Below, in pieces: positions 44,248 to 54,583 of a stretch of DNA of 64,000 nucleotides. The position numbers and the translations under genes are program-made. The DNA is from an uncultured Draconibacterium sp. (GTDB lineage: Bacteria; Bacteroidota; Bacteroidia; Bacteroidales; Prolixibacteraceae). Under the pieces are notes generated by a model. The model did not search any database, was not told the origin of the DNA, and saw nothing but the letters and a program-made list of their open reading frames with translations. The first letter of the stretch is position 1. The number at the start of each line of letters is the position of its first letter. The DNA lies in NCBI RefSeq assembly GCF_963676815.1, contig NZ_OY781365.1:2080501-2144500 (forward strand). Direction: 5' to 3'.

Positions 44248-46452
44248 TTAATCCACCGCTTTCAGCATAAACACTGCACTGTCATACTGATCAGCTATTT
44301 TTAGTTCCACACCAACATTCATCAGGTAATCGGCCGAAAATGTTTGTCCGTCGCCCCAAAAACGACTTTTGCCATTTTTATTGATTTCTTTGATCTGATA
44401 GTTTTTATTCGGATCCAGTCCGTTCAGTTTTATCGTTGGATAAATACCCCGCAAATGCGGCTCTAAACTAAAAGCATAAAACACTGCTGACTGCTTGCTT
44501 TTTGCTACAAATAGTTGCGATGCCCAGCCCCCTTCATCGTATGGAGATTTTAAGCGATACAAATCACCGTGTGTTACCAAAGGCCTTACAAACTCTTTGT
44601 AATTTTTAATGGCTTCTTCAGCAAAAACGCGATCGTCTCCCTGAATATCTTTTGGTTGCAGTTCCATTCCCAAACGGCCGGTCATTGCCACGTCGAACCG
44701 AAATTTTAAAGGAGTCATTCGTAGAGTTTGGTGATTCGGACTGGTTGACACATGCGAAGCCGCTCCAACAGGTGGATAAATCAATGTTGTTCCATATTGA
44801 ATAAATATCCGCGACAGAGGATCAGTATTGTCCGATGTCCAGTATTCATTGTGGTATTTTAATGCTCCGTAATCCAGACGGCCACCTCCCGATGCACAAT
44901 CCTGAATCACAAAATCAGGATATTTGGCACGAATCCGATCGTAAATAGAATACAATCCCTGTGTGTAAGCCACCCAAAAATGCATTTGTTCAGAGTCTGA
45001 TAAATAAGTAGAACCAGCCTGCTCAACATGGCGGTTGGCATCCCACTTTACATACTCAATTCCCGGATGTGTTGTAAGCAGGCTGTCGAAAACATTGAAT
45101 ACAAAATCCTGTACTTTTGGGTTCGACAAGTCAAGCAACAACTGGTTTCGCCAGGTAATTTTTTCTCGACCGTTACTTTGTACGATCCACTCCGGGTGAT
45201 TCTCTGCCAGTTCACTTTCCGGATTCACCATTTCCGGCTCAATCCACAGTCCAAATTTTAAGCCTTTCGAATGTGCATAATCGATTAGGTAATCCAGTCC
45301 ATGTGGTAACTTTTTGGTATTCGTTTGCCAGTCACCCAATCCTGCATCATCATTATTTCTTGGGTATTTATTACCAAACCAACCATCGTCCAGAACGAAA
45401 GTTTCGATGCCCATTTCTGCTGCGTCATTCATCATTCCGGACAGTGTATTTTCATCAAAAGTAAAGTACGCGCCTTCCCAGCTATTAAGCACGATATCAT
45501 GGATTTCGGTTCCTCCAGTCATTCCATATTTGCGTCCCCAATCGTGTAAATTTCGCGAAACCTGACCGCGTCCTTCGTTGCTGAAAGTGTATATCATTTC
45601 AGGAGTGGAAAAACTTTCACCCGGTTTCAGACTCCAGGCCGAAAGGAAAGGATTAATACCGGTAACCACATTCAAGGTTCGCCATTCATCAACCTGAAAA
45701 GCCAGTCGGTAATTCCCCGACCAGGCTAACGCTCCGCCATAACATTCGCCTGAATTCTCCAATGAAGGATGATTCAAACTTAAAATAAACGAGGCATTTT
45801 CTGTCTGTGTGGTACGAACACCTTTTTTACATTCAATCACTTTAATACCATTTTCCAGTTTCTCTTCGGCTACGCTCATTTCACCGGCCCATGCACCGTA
45901 AAAATGCGTCAGATAGTAACTCTCGGCTTTCAGTGGCAGAAACGATGAGGCAAAATTGTTCAGATTTACCGCACCATTTTCGTTGTTTTCAATTACAGTC
46001 CACTGCGTAATCACATCCTCATTATAATAGGCTTTGGTGTGCAATTCTACGGTAAAATCGTAAACACGGTCTTTTAAGTAGATAACCGTTTCAGTAAAGT
46101 CTGAGTTGCTTTTTGATTCAACGCTTTCAAAAGCCAGTTCTGTATTTAAACTTCCGTCGGCGTGAATAACTGCCAAAGCCGGTTCGTTAATATTTCCCAG
46201 TCCAAAAGTTGGATATGCCTCATACGAAAAATCGCGGTCGGTATCCGGTTTTGAATAGGATTTATGGTGTCTGAAATTTTCTGCATAATCAACCGTCTTT
46301 CCATAATGCTGAAATATCAACCGTCCGTTTTGATCAACTGCATAAACCAGCGACGTTGATCGGGTATCGATCTCAATTACCTTTTTATTTTGTGCCTTCG
46401 TTACCGTGCCAATCAAACCGACCAGCAATAAACTGATAAGAATTGTTCTCAT
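44248..46452 (-). CDS. Alpha-galactosidase, glycoside hydrolase family 36
   Basis: The 734-residue protein has a signal peptide (about 1-20), an N-terminal beta-sandwich and a GH36 barrel. Motifs are LDDGWF (355-359), WIEPEMVNP, the nucleophile D471 in YVKWDANRH and the likely acid/base D541 in WTSDNTDP, matching the usual 64-70 residue spacing. GH36 removes alpha-1,6-galactose from raffinose, stachyose or galactomannan. It lies 11 bases after the GH32 gene stop on the same strand, so both enzymes should be cotranscribed. Confidence 0.93.
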   Translation of the reverse strand: MRTILISLLLVGLIGTVTKAQNKKVIEIDTRSTSLVYAVDQNGRLIFQHYGKTVDYAENFRHHKSYSKPDTDRDFSYEAYPTFGLGNINEPALAVIHADGSLNTELAFESVESKSNSDFTETVIYLKDRVYDFTVELHTKAYYNEDVITQWTVIENNENGAVNLNNFASSFLPLKAESYYLTHFYGAWAGEMSVAEEKLENGIKVIECKKGVRTTQTENASFILSLNHPSLENSGECYGGALAWSGNYRLAFQVDEWRTLNVVTGINPFLSAWSLKPGESFSTPEMIYTFSNEGRGQVSRNLHDWGRKYGMTGGTEIHDIVLNSWEGAYFTFDENTLSGMMNDAAEMGIETFVLDDGWFGNKYPRNNDDAGLGDWQTNTKKLPHGLDYLIDYAHSKGLKFGLWIEPEMVNPESELAENHPEWIVQSNGREKITWRNQLLLDLSNPKVQDFVFNVFDSLLTTHPGIEYVKWDANRHVEQAGSTYLSDSEQMHFWVAYTQGLYSIYDRIRAKYPDFVIQDCASGGGRLDYGALKYHNEYWTSDNTDPLSRIFIQYGTTLIYPPVGAASHVSTSPNHQTLRMTPLKFRFDVAMTGRLGMELQPKDIQGDDRVFAEEAIKNYKEFVRPLVTHGDLYRLKSPYDEGGWASQLFVAKSKQSAVFYAFSLEPHLRGIYPTIKLNGLDPNKNYQIKEINKNGKSRFWGDGQTFSADYLMNVGVELKIADQYDSAVFMLKAVD

Positions 46453-46463
46453 AACTTATTCTT

Positions 46464-48041
46464 TTACCAAATGCTATTAATACTTGTAAACTTTGCACTC
46501 TTCAAAGTAAGAGGCTGCCCTTCGGCAAAAACTTTTAGTTTGCTGAATGGTTGTGAGTTGAAAAAGATCTCTGTCATTACCAAATCGCCACCATCCACAA
46601 AAATTTCAGCAGATGCGGCATCTACAAATAGCTCCAGTTTTATGGTTGAACCAACTTCGTAAGGAGCTACAGATATCCCGGCGAATTTATCAGAGAAACT
46701 CATGTCGCCTGATTGGTTTCTATCAAACTGAAATTGCTTGTCAGCAGTTGAATAGCTGAATTTGACATTTTCGCCCAGTTCATTTTCAAGCAGAATTCCA
46801 AATGATTCAGGCAGCGTTTCACCCACCTGTAATTCCAGCGTTAGGTGACTCTGATTCAAGGTTACTTCTCCCAAATTCAATGTCATTTCTCCTGAAATCT
46901 CAACAGTTTCAATGTCTGCTTTAGTTGAGTTGTCTGTTATCAGCTCTGTTTCTTTTACAGGAGTTGATTTCAAAACATATTGATCATTCTTTTTAACCAA
47001 CGAAAGTGTGCGGGGCAAAGTCATGGCACTGCGCCATTCTTCAGTTGGCACAACATTCGCATATGCCCAGTTACTCATCCAGCCCAGGAAAATCCTGCGG
47101 CCATCTTCTTTTGGCACATCGCTCCAGGTTACGCCGGCATAATTATCGCGACCCCAGTCTACCCAACTCGTGTCTTTCGAGTCAGCAATAAACTGGTGTC
47201 CATCAAAGTCGCCCAAAAAGTATTGCGTTCCGGAACCACCATTCGGCCCACCGGGATTGATATTCACGATCAACACCCATTTCGTTTCATTTGTTCCCTC
47301 AACTTTCAAAGGAAATAAATCAGGGCATTCCCAAACACCGTCGTGTGTGCCGGCATCAATGCCAAAATCACTTTCGTGTTTCCAGTTTTTCAGATCATCA
47401 GAAGTATAAATCTGGACATGATCGTGAGCAGAAAGTACCAGGTTCCATTGCTGAATTTCTTCATTCCAAATCACATTCGGATCACGAAAATCCTGGTTAC
47501 CATCATTCGGAATAACCGGGTTTCCATCATATTTTGTCCAGCTTCGTCCTTTATCCAGGCTGTAGGCAATGGCTTGCGATTCAACATCAACTCCACCGGC
47601 CTCTACAATTTTTGGATCGTGGTAAGTAAATATTGCTACCAATGGCGGATTTTCTGCTGAGCCAAATCCGGTAGTATTATTCCAGTCGACCACAGCACTT
47701 CCGGAGAAAATGAAGCCCAAACTGTCGGGATATAATGCAATGGGCATGTGTTGCCAGTGCATCAGATCGGTGCTTATGGCGTGTCCCCAGTGCATAGGTC
47801 CCCAAACTGTACTGTCGGGGTAATATTGATAGAATAAATGGTATTCACCATCGTAATAAACCATCCCGTTGGGGTCGTTCATCCATGCCGAATCCGGTGA
47901 GAAATGGAATTGCGGGCGGTACTTTTCGGTAAATGGTTTTGCCTCTTCTATAGGTTCTGTCGTTTTGGTTGGACCTGAAGAACAAGCCACTGCGAAAAAC
48001 AGTAGTAGCATGGCCAGGATATTAAAATTCTTGTGGTTCAT
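46464..48041 (-). CDS. Beta-fructosidase, glycoside hydrolase family 32, lipoprotein
   Basis: The 525-residue protein has a lipobox AVAC (Cys 20), so it is a surface or periplasmic lipoprotein. All three GH32 catalytic residues are present: nucleophile D56 in WMNDPNG, D187 in FRDP and acid/base E238 in WECPD. A C-terminal beta-sandwich (about 365-520) follows. It hydrolyses terminal beta-fructosides (sucrose, raffinose, inulin or levan). A pseudo-enzyme relative is encoded directly upstream (30-base gap). Confidence 0.95.
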   Translation of the reverse strand: MNHKNFNILAMLLLFFAVACSSGPTKTTEPIEEAKPFTEKYRPQFHFSPDSAWMNDPNGMVYYDGEYHLFYQYYPDSTVWGPMHWGHAISTDLMHWQHMPIALYPDSLGFIFSGSAVVDWNNTTGFGSAENPPLVAIFTYHDPKIVEAGGVDVESQAIAYSLDKGRSWTKYDGNPVIPNDGNQDFRDPNVIWNEEIQQWNLVLSAHDHVQIYTSDDLKNWKHESDFGIDAGTHDGVWECPDLFPLKVEGTNETKWVLIVNINPGGPNGGSGTQYFLGDFDGHQFIADSKDTSWVDWGRDNYAGVTWSDVPKEDGRRIFLGWMSNWAYANVVPTEEWRSAMTLPRTLSLVKKNDQYVLKSTPVKETELITDNSTKADIETVEISGEMTLNLGEVTLNQSHLTLELQVGETLPESFGILLENELGENVKFSYSTADKQFQFDRNQSGDMSFSDKFAGISVAPYEVGSTIKLELFVDAASAEIFVDGGDLVMTEIFFNSQPFSKLKVFAEGQPLTLKSAKFTSINSIW

Positions 48042-48071
48042 TTGTATATGTTTAAATGGTTTAATAATCGT

Positions 48072-49547
48072 TTAAAATTCAGTTATTGATCCTGTCTGTA
48101 AATTAACTTTTCCTTGCTCGCCAAATAATTGAAGCTGCACTGAATTGCTTTTAAAATCGAATTTCTTTGATACCGAAACCAATCCGTTCATGGCAAATAA
48201 TTCTGCCGAATTTTGGTCGATAATCAAGGTCATATCCAATTGTGGCTCGTTGGTTACATAAGGCGCGTAATAGAAACCATCCCAGCTATCAGGGAAATCG
48301 CGCTGTATCGAAGGATCGGCGATATAGAAATATCTTTGCTCGGCCTGGTATCCCATCATCAACTCTTTGCCTTCCTTTGTTTTTATACTGACGCCAAAAG
48401 ATTCCGCCATACCCAGATATAATCGACTGTTAACATCAAAGGTCAGATCGATTCGTGCTGGCAGATTCAAATTCTTTTCTATCGATTTGCCGTCAGTTAA
48501 TTCAGTTTCGTTTATTGTTTCTGTTGTCGGTTTCTCATTGGCTTGTACGGGGCCTGCAATTAAATAGTAATCGTAGAATTTTTCTTTCAACGTCAACTGG
48601 CGGGGAAGCGAAAATTGAGTTGGGGAATTATTGGGGATACTAAATTTTTCGTAGATGGAACTGTATAAAGTTCCGATTAAAACAGGTGATTTGGCAACCA
48701 TCCGGTAATCGGATAAAACGACAGCTTTGTAAAGATCGCTTCCATGATCAATCCATTTGGGTTTATTATGCGACGCCTGGTAAACATAGCCGTCGAAATC
48801 GCCAACAAAATACTGAACACCGCTTCCTTCGTTGGGCGATCCGCTGTCGGCACTAATAAAAAGCACCCATTTTGTTTCGTTGGTTTCCGCCATTTCCATC
48901 GGGAAAAAATCAACGCTTGTCCATTGTCCCGATTTCAATGCAACGTCATCACCAAAACGGCTTAAATATTCCCAGTTTTTCAAATCTGCAGATGAATAAA
49001 AACGTACTTCATAACCCGAAAGCGTCAATAGGTTCCACGTCTGCATTTCGTCGTTCCAAAATACTTTTATATCCTGTATAGGCTCATAAAAATCGGCAAG
49101 AATTATTGTGTTCTCAGTGTCCTCTTTCCATGAAGAACCATTGTCATTACTAAATAAGACTGTCAATGTTCCGGGTTCATCAGCATCTGTAACAAAAGCA
49201 ATTAATGCTGAGGTTTCGGCACTGTAATCCGTTGTTTGATTCCAATCGGTTACAACCGTTTTTATATTTTGAGTTCCGGCTTCTTTCGACTCAAAACTCA
49301 TTGGATTAGCGGTCCAGTTTACCAGATCCTTACTTTGAGCCAATCCACATTTTTCTGTTCCGCCATCAACCTTGTAGCTAAAAAACAAATTATAACTGTC
49401 TTCTGCATAAGTTAAAGCAATCGGATATCGAAGTACTGAATCTTTCAGGTTGAAATGCAGAGAACCAGTTTCTTCCGGTGTTTTATTTCCTGAGCATCCC
49501 CAGAAAACAACCATTATCAATACTAAAATTGTGGCCGGATTCTTCAT
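48072..49547 (-). CDS. GH32-like lipoprotein with lost catalytic residues
   Basis: The 491-residue protein is homologous along its length to the active GH32 next door and has a lipobox (C18, FWGC). Aligned with it, the nucleophile Asp (WMNDPNG) is Tyr at about residue 41 (VLRYPIA), RDP has become QDI (Asp 159 kept), and the acid/base Glu of WECPD is Thr at about 210 (WTSVD). Two of three catalytic residues are gone, so hydrolysis is unlikely. The frame is intact and the aromatic and C-terminal beta-sandwich parts are kept; it may bind glycan like SusE/SusF. Confidence 0.85.
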   Translation of the reverse strand: MKNPATILVLIMVVFWGCSGNKTPEETGSLHFNLKDSVLRYPIALTYAEDSYNLFFSYKVDGGTEKCGLAQSKDLVNWTANPMSFESKEAGTQNIKTVVTDWNQTTDYSAETSALIAFVTDADEPGTLTVLFSNDNGSSWKEDTENTIILADFYEPIQDIKVFWNDEMQTWNLLTLSGYEVRFYSSADLKNWEYLSRFGDDVALKSGQWTSVDFFPMEMAETNETKWVLFISADSGSPNEGSGVQYFVGDFDGYVYQASHNKPKWIDHGSDLYKAVVLSDYRMVAKSPVLIGTLYSSIYEKFSIPNNSPTQFSLPRQLTLKEKFYDYYLIAGPVQANEKPTTETINETELTDGKSIEKNLNLPARIDLTFDVNSRLYLGMAESFGVSIKTKEGKELMMGYQAEQRYFYIADPSIQRDFPDSWDGFYYAPYVTNEPQLDMTLIIDQNSAELFAMNGLVSVSKKFDFKSNSVQLQLFGEQGKVNLQTGSITEF

Positions 49548-49578
49548 GTTTTATGCTTTTGTTAGTAAAATAAAAACA

Positions 49579-49613
49579 GATCATGGCGGAGAGAATGTCT
49601 CCCAACCATGATC
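49579..49613 (-). terminator. Hairpin between susD and the GH32-like gene
   Basis: GATCATGG (49579-49586) pairs with CCATGATC (49606-49613), with an inner GGAGA/TCTCC stem. On the minus strand the hairpin is followed by a T-rich tract, giving a partial terminator or stabilising element between transporter and enzyme genes. Confidence 0.6.
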
Positions 49614-49625
49614 TTGAGTTATGAA

Positions 49626-51362
49626 TTAATACCCTACATTTTGTTCGTATAAACCTTTGGTGAAGTCAATTTCACGCTGTGGAATCGGGAAATATTCATC
49701 TCTTCCGGCAGTAAATTGAGCATCATTCAGGAAGTCTTTTCTTGTCTTTTCTTTATCCAGGTAGTCATTTAATACAGGTTCTGCAATTCCCCAGCGAACC
49801 AGGTCGAAGAAACGAGGACTCTCCATAGCAAATTCCAAACGACGTTCCCATTGTAAAGCTTTACGTGCGTTATCCTGTGTCCAGGCTAAGTTCGATCCGT
49901 CGTATTCTGCGATCATATAATTTGATGGCGCTGTTCCGTCGGCAAAACGTGTTTTTCCTGTACTTTCCGAAGCCCGTTTACGTACTTCGTTGATCAACGG
50001 GCGGGCCATATCCTGTTGTCCCAGTTCGATGTAAGCTTCAGCCTGCATTAACAGTACGTCGGCATAACGAATGATATCGATGTTTTTTGAAACGCCCATA
50101 AACGGACCTTCTTTTTTGTAACACGAACAATCAGCAGCCTGCTGTTCTTTCATACTTTGGAAGTATCCATAAACACCCGGATCACGTACCCAACTGTTAC
50201 TGAAAATATACGCATCTTCGTTGCGGTATTTGTACGGGTGCCCGTCGATACCAACAGTGTGGTCGATACGTGGGTCAACAGTTACGCCATCAGGAGTAAT
50301 ATCTGCTGCACTCAATTCAACATCGTTAAAAGTGTCGAACTTTGGCAGACCATTAGCGTCAGTGGCGAAAGCGTTAACCATGTTCTGACTTGGCTGGTGG
50401 AATCCGCAGCATCCGTATTGAGGCGCACCGTGCGGGTAGTTCAAACCTGTTTCAAAATTCAAACGACCAACTGTTGTACCGTCGCTAATAGAGAACTGGA
50501 TAGCAAAAACGGATTCGGGGCCATTATCGTAACCACCTGTAAAGTTCTCACCAAAATCAGATTGCAAACTGTATTGACCAGATGCAATAACCATTTCGCA
50601 CAGGTCAACGACTTCCTGCAAACGACTTTGGTTAATATTTACAACCTGGTTGTTTTCATCCTGTTCGTAGGCCTGGTACAATCTCAGTTTTGCTAAATAT
50701 GCAGCAGCTGCGTATTTATTCGCTCTACCAACTTGCGACTGTGATTCAGGCAGATTATTCACTGCAAATTCAAAGTCCTCAGCAATTTTGTTCCACAATT
50801 CATCATTCGAATATTCGCGGTTCGACTTTTGAAGAATTTCTTCGTTGCTAAGATTCTCATCGATATATGGAACGTATTTAAACAACACTTTTAGCATAAA
50901 ATGTGAATGGGCACGAAGGAAACGGGCTTCTGCAATCCTCGTCTGACGCAGTGCAAAATCTTCATCAGAAAGCTCGTTCAAAGTACGCAATGCTGAGTTG
51001 GCACGCGAAATAGCACGATAATAATTCTCCCAGGTATACGGCAAACCAGCCAACCAGCTTTGGAAAGGTTGAGTAAGGTTGTACTGCTCGTAAAAGTTGT
51101 AAGGTTCAACATCCGAAACGCCACCGCCTCCTTTGTAAGCATCGTCAGAGCGCACACTTCCATAAACCCACATGCTGGCAATAGGGCCAATCATATCGTT
51201 ATTTCCAATTCCGGCATAAGCCGCGGTCACCAAACCTTCAGCGCCTTCAGCCGTTGGGCTTCCGGCAGAGATAAATCCTTGCGGCTCAGTCTCCAGGTAA
51301 TTGTCGCACGAAACCGCCAACAGGCTAATCAGTGCAATAATATATGTTTTAATATTTTTCAT
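49626..51362 (-). CDS. SusD/RagB-family glycan-binding lipoprotein
   Basis: The 578-residue protein has a lipobox at VSC (Cys about 19), then YLETEPQGFIS typical of SusD. The family's SusD-like N-terminal helical repeats run through, and the C-terminus ends in the common ...EYFPIPQREIDFTKGLYEQNVGY. SusD caps the SusC channel and binds glycan on the cell surface. It is 20 bases after the SusC gene, the normal order. The ligand is presumably fructose- and galactose-containing oligosaccharide. Confidence 0.94.
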   Translation of the reverse strand: MKNIKTYIIALISLLAVSCDNYLETEPQGFISAGSPTAEGAEGLVTAAYAGIGNNDMIGPIASMWVYGSVRSDDAYKGGGGVSDVEPYNFYEQYNLTQPFQSWLAGLPYTWENYYRAISRANSALRTLNELSDEDFALRQTRIAEARFLRAHSHFMLKVLFKYVPYIDENLSNEEILQKSNREYSNDELWNKIAEDFEFAVNNLPESQSQVGRANKYAAAAYLAKLRLYQAYEQDENNQVVNINQSRLQEVVDLCEMVIASGQYSLQSDFGENFTGGYDNGPESVFAIQFSISDGTTVGRLNFETGLNYPHGAPQYGCCGFHQPSQNMVNAFATDANGLPKFDTFNDVELSAADITPDGVTVDPRIDHTVGIDGHPYKYRNEDAYIFSNSWVRDPGVYGYFQSMKEQQAADCSCYKKEGPFMGVSKNIDIIRYADVLLMQAEAYIELGQQDMARPLINEVRKRASESTGKTRFADGTAPSNYMIAEYDGSNLAWTQDNARKALQWERRLEFAMESPRFFDLVRWGIAEPVLNDYLDKEKTRKDFLNDAQFTAGRDEYFPIPQREIDFTKGLYEQNVGY

Positions 51363-51382
51363 TATTTCTTAGTTTTTATTGA

Positions 51383-54300
51383 TTAGAATGAAACATTTAC
51401 GCCAACAGAGAACGTTCTCGGAATTGGGATGGCATTTACATCTGTACGCTCCGGATCCGGTCCCTGAAATTCGTTGGTTTTAATCCAGAACAGGTTTTCT
51501 GCCATTACATAAAAGCGCAGTTTATCCATGCCAATTCGTTCTGTGGCATTGGCCGGTAAAGAGTAACCCAGCTGAACGTTGCGCAATTTGAAATATGAAG
51601 CATTTACGTTCAGGTAGCTTGAAGTACGTGTTTCGTTGTTACTGTCAGACAGTGTTAATGCAGGAACGTTAGAATCCGAATTTTGAGTTGTCCAGGCATC
51701 AAATACGCCGGGACCAACATTGTCGCGGCCACGTATAAAGTCGTTGTAGAAAGTATATGGATCGTAACCGGTTTTTCCGGCAACACCCGAACCAAATACC
51801 GACAAGTCGAAATCTTTGTAATTCAGGTCGACACGTAAACTGTATTCCAGTTTTGGAAGTAAAGTTCCAAGGAATTTCTGGTCGAGCGAGTTAATTACAC
51901 CGTCATCATTTAAATCGGCCCAGCGAATACGTCCGGGAGCAGCACCAACCTGGCTGGCGTGTGCATCAACTTCCGACTGGCTTTTGAAAATACCGTCAGC
52001 AACATATCCAAAAATTGAAAGCTCAGAATGACCAAGAACGGTTTGTTCCGAGTTACCCGGATAAGCGGTTCTTACTTCTTCAGGAAGTTCAGTGATTTTA
52101 TCAGCAAAGTGACTGGCACTACCTGCTACTTCGTACGAGAAATCGCTGTTTACTTGTTTTCTGTAGCTCAAAGCAAATTCCCAACCTGTATTTTTCTTAG
52201 TGGCTCCGTTCAGGAACTGCAATTGTCCTTCACCTAAAGCAGAAGCAACCGGCGGCTGAATCAAAATATCAGTGGTTTTACGCGTGTACCAATCAAACGA
52301 ACCAACTAGGTCGCTGTTGAAAAATCCGAAATCGATACCAAGGTTCAATTCGTCGGTAGTTTCCCATTTTAATGCAGGGTTTCCGGCTTGTACAGAAACA
52401 AAACCTGATGGCAGGTTCCCGGAATCTTGTCCATCTAATGCATACGCTGAACCAACGTTCCAGTAATTATCGAAGAAATCATTATGAAATACACCGTCAA
52501 CCTGGCTGGCTACAGCACCGTAACGAGGTTCGAATAAACCGAGGCTGGCAAAATCACCAACATCCTGGTTACCTACACGACCAACACCGGCGCGGAATTT
52601 CAGGTTCGAAAGTTTTTCCATGTCTGCCATAAATGATTCCTGGCTCAGGCGCCATCCGAAAGTAGCTGCCGGGAAGAAACCGTAACGATTGTCGGCACCG
52701 AATCGAGATGAACCATCGCGACGTAATGTCAATGAAGCCAAAAAGCGTTCGTCGTAGTTGTAATCAATTTTTCCGAATTGCGAGAATAAACGGCTACTGG
52801 TTGCAGTTCCAAAACTGTTACCATTGCTGGTTCCGGCGCTCAACACAAAGAAGTCTTCAGTTTGTGTTGAAAAACCTTCTTTGTATCCTCTAAAGTCCTG
52901 GAAGTTGTCGCTAACAGCTTCAATACCAAACAGGAAGTTAAATCTACTTTTATCCAAATCAAGTTGATATTGCGCTGTGTTCGACCAGGTTATACTAGTA
53001 AAGTCGCTGTTGTAAATTCTTAAATTGTTAACCGATCGGGCGATAAAACCATTCGTAAAAGCAGGCTCAATATCCTTATCTTTCACCATCGAATAATCGA
53101 CACCCAAAGTTGTACGCAAAACCAGATTTTTGACAGGTTGTATCTCTGCAAAAACACTTCCGAATAAGTAGCGTCTGTTTGTGTTGTCCCACTGGTTGAT
53201 ATCCTGCATCATAACCGGGTTGTTACGGTCAGAATAACCGGAACCGATAGGACCACCATAATTCCCGTTTGCATCGTACAATGGGATTGTTGGAGCCAGT
53301 GTAATAGCCAGTCCTGGTGTCGGAGAACTACCAAGGTCGGGCGTTTCCAAAGTTTCGTTCGACGAAACAACCTGAGCGTTGATACCAAACTTCACTTTAT
53401 CATCCAACATGCTGGTTTGTCCGTTAATACGGGCTGTAACACGGTCGTAGTTAGTGTATTTCAGCATACCGGTATTTTTGATGTAACCAACATTCATTAA
53501 TACCGATGATTTTTCAGTTCCTCCCGAAACGGTAAGGTCGTTGCTGATTACAAATCCGGTTTCGTAAGTTGCATCCTGCCAATCAGTATCTCCAGCCGGA
53601 ACGTTAGTATCTCCACCAACATAAGGCTGAACCGTTACGCCATTCAGAACAGGATTACTGTAATCGCCATTCCAGTCGAAGTTGTAAATTTCTCCGTATC
53701 CGCTTGTTGGGTTAACACCATCGTTTACCGAAGCCTGCCACAAAGCACGACCACGATCAACAGCATTCAACATATCGTAACGTTGTGATTTTTCGCTCTG
53801 AACCGAAAAGTTCGAGTTAAATTGAACTTTCACTTCTCCTTTTCTATCCGATCCGTTTTTGGTGGTAACAATTACAACACCGTTTGATGCACGCGCACCA
53901 TAAATAGAAGAAGCTGATGCATCTTTCAACACCTGAACAGAAACGATTGAACCGGCACTCAATCCCTGAAATACTTCGGGGCGTTTGGTTGGAACACCAT
54001 CGATAATATACAGCGGATTGTTGTCGCCCAGCGTGTTTACACCACGAATAAGAATACGACTGCTGGTTGCACTCGGCGTTCCTGATTTTTCAATATAAAG
54101 TCCCGGAACATGACCCTGCAAAGCCTGCATGGGGTTACCCGAACTTAAACTCACATTTTCAATAGCATCCATTTCTACCACTTCAACCGCACCGGTTAAA
54201 TCGGCTTTTTTCTGAACGCTATAACCAACGGCCACAACTTCTGCCAAACCGATGGTTTCTTCTTCCATGCTAATGTTAATGGTGGTTTGTTCGCCCACTA

Positions 54301-54571
54301 CAATCTCCTGCGATTTCATCCCGATAAACGAAATCTGCAGCACAGCATCAGCACTACTTACATCGATCGAATAAATACCATCAATGTCAGTAATAGTACC
54401 ATTTGTTGTTCCTTTTTCAACAATTGTTACTCCCGGTAAAGGTATGCCGGCAGCGTCGTTTACAGTACCGGAAACACTTACCTGTTGGGCAAATGCTGCC
54501 GGGGTGATCATTACACAGAGGACGATCAGAATCCCCTGAATTACATTTCTAATTTTGAATTGTTTTAACAT
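51383..54571 (-). CDS. SusC-family TonB-dependent glycan transporter
   Basis: The 1062-residue protein has a signal peptide (about 1-28), a CarboxypepD_reg-like domain (about 32-115, VSGTVNDAAGIPLPGVTI), the TonB-box region, plug (about 125-235, ending ASSIYGARASNGVVIVTTK) and a 22-strand barrel ending with FSVGVNVSF. No STN domain is present, which fits control by the hybrid two-component regulator instead of FecR. It imports oligosaccharides with SusD at the outer membrane. It follows the fructokinase gene by 12 bases. Confidence 0.95.
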   Translation of the reverse strand: MLKQFKIRNVIQGILIVLCVMITPAAFAQQVSVSGTVNDAAGIPLPGVTIVEKGTTNGTITDIDGIYSIDVSSADAVLQISFIGMKSQEIVVGEQTTINISMEEETIGLAEVVAVGYSVQKKADLTGAVEVVEMDAIENVSLSSGNPMQALQGHVPGLYIEKSGTPSATSSRILIRGVNTLGDNNPLYIIDGVPTKRPEVFQGLSAGSIVSVQVLKDASASSIYGARASNGVVIVTTKNGSDRKGEVKVQFNSNFSVQSEKSQRYDMLNAVDRGRALWQASVNDGVNPTSGYGEIYNFDWNGDYSNPVLNGVTVQPYVGGDTNVPAGDTDWQDATYETGFVISNDLTVSGGTEKSSVLMNVGYIKNTGMLKYTNYDRVTARINGQTSMLDDKVKFGINAQVVSSNETLETPDLGSSPTPGLAITLAPTIPLYDANGNYGGPIGSGYSDRNNPVMMQDINQWDNTNRRYLFGSVFAEIQPVKNLVLRTTLGVDYSMVKDKDIEPAFTNGFIARSVNNLRIYNSDFTSITWSNTAQYQLDLDKSRFNFLFGIEAVSDNFQDFRGYKEGFSTQTEDFFVLSAGTSNGNSFGTATSSRLFSQFGKIDYNYDERFLASLTLRRDGSSRFGADNRYGFFPAATFGWRLSQESFMADMEKLSNLKFRAGVGRVGNQDVGDFASLGLFEPRYGAVASQVDGVFHNDFFDNYWNVGSAYALDGQDSGNLPSGFVSVQAGNPALKWETTDELNLGIDFGFFNSDLVGSFDWYTRKTTDILIQPPVASALGEGQLQFLNGATKKNTGWEFALSYRKQVNSDFSYEVAGSASHFADKITELPEEVRTAYPGNSEQTVLGHSELSIFGYVADGIFKSQSEVDAHASQVGAAPGRIRWADLNDDGVINSLDQKFLGTLLPKLEYSLRVDLNYKDFDLSVFGSGVAGKTGYDPYTFYNDFIRGRDNVGPGVFDAWTTQNSDSNVPALTLSDSNNETRTSSYLNVNASYFKLRNVQLGYSLPANATERIGMDKLRFYVMAENLFWIKTNEFQGPDPERTDVNAIPIPRTFSVGVNVSF

Positions 54572-54583
54572 AATCAGATTAGT

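Noticed and set aside
49031..49040. GTTCCACGT half-site in the GH32-like gene
   Set aside because: Only half of the parS palindrome is present and the second half does not match.
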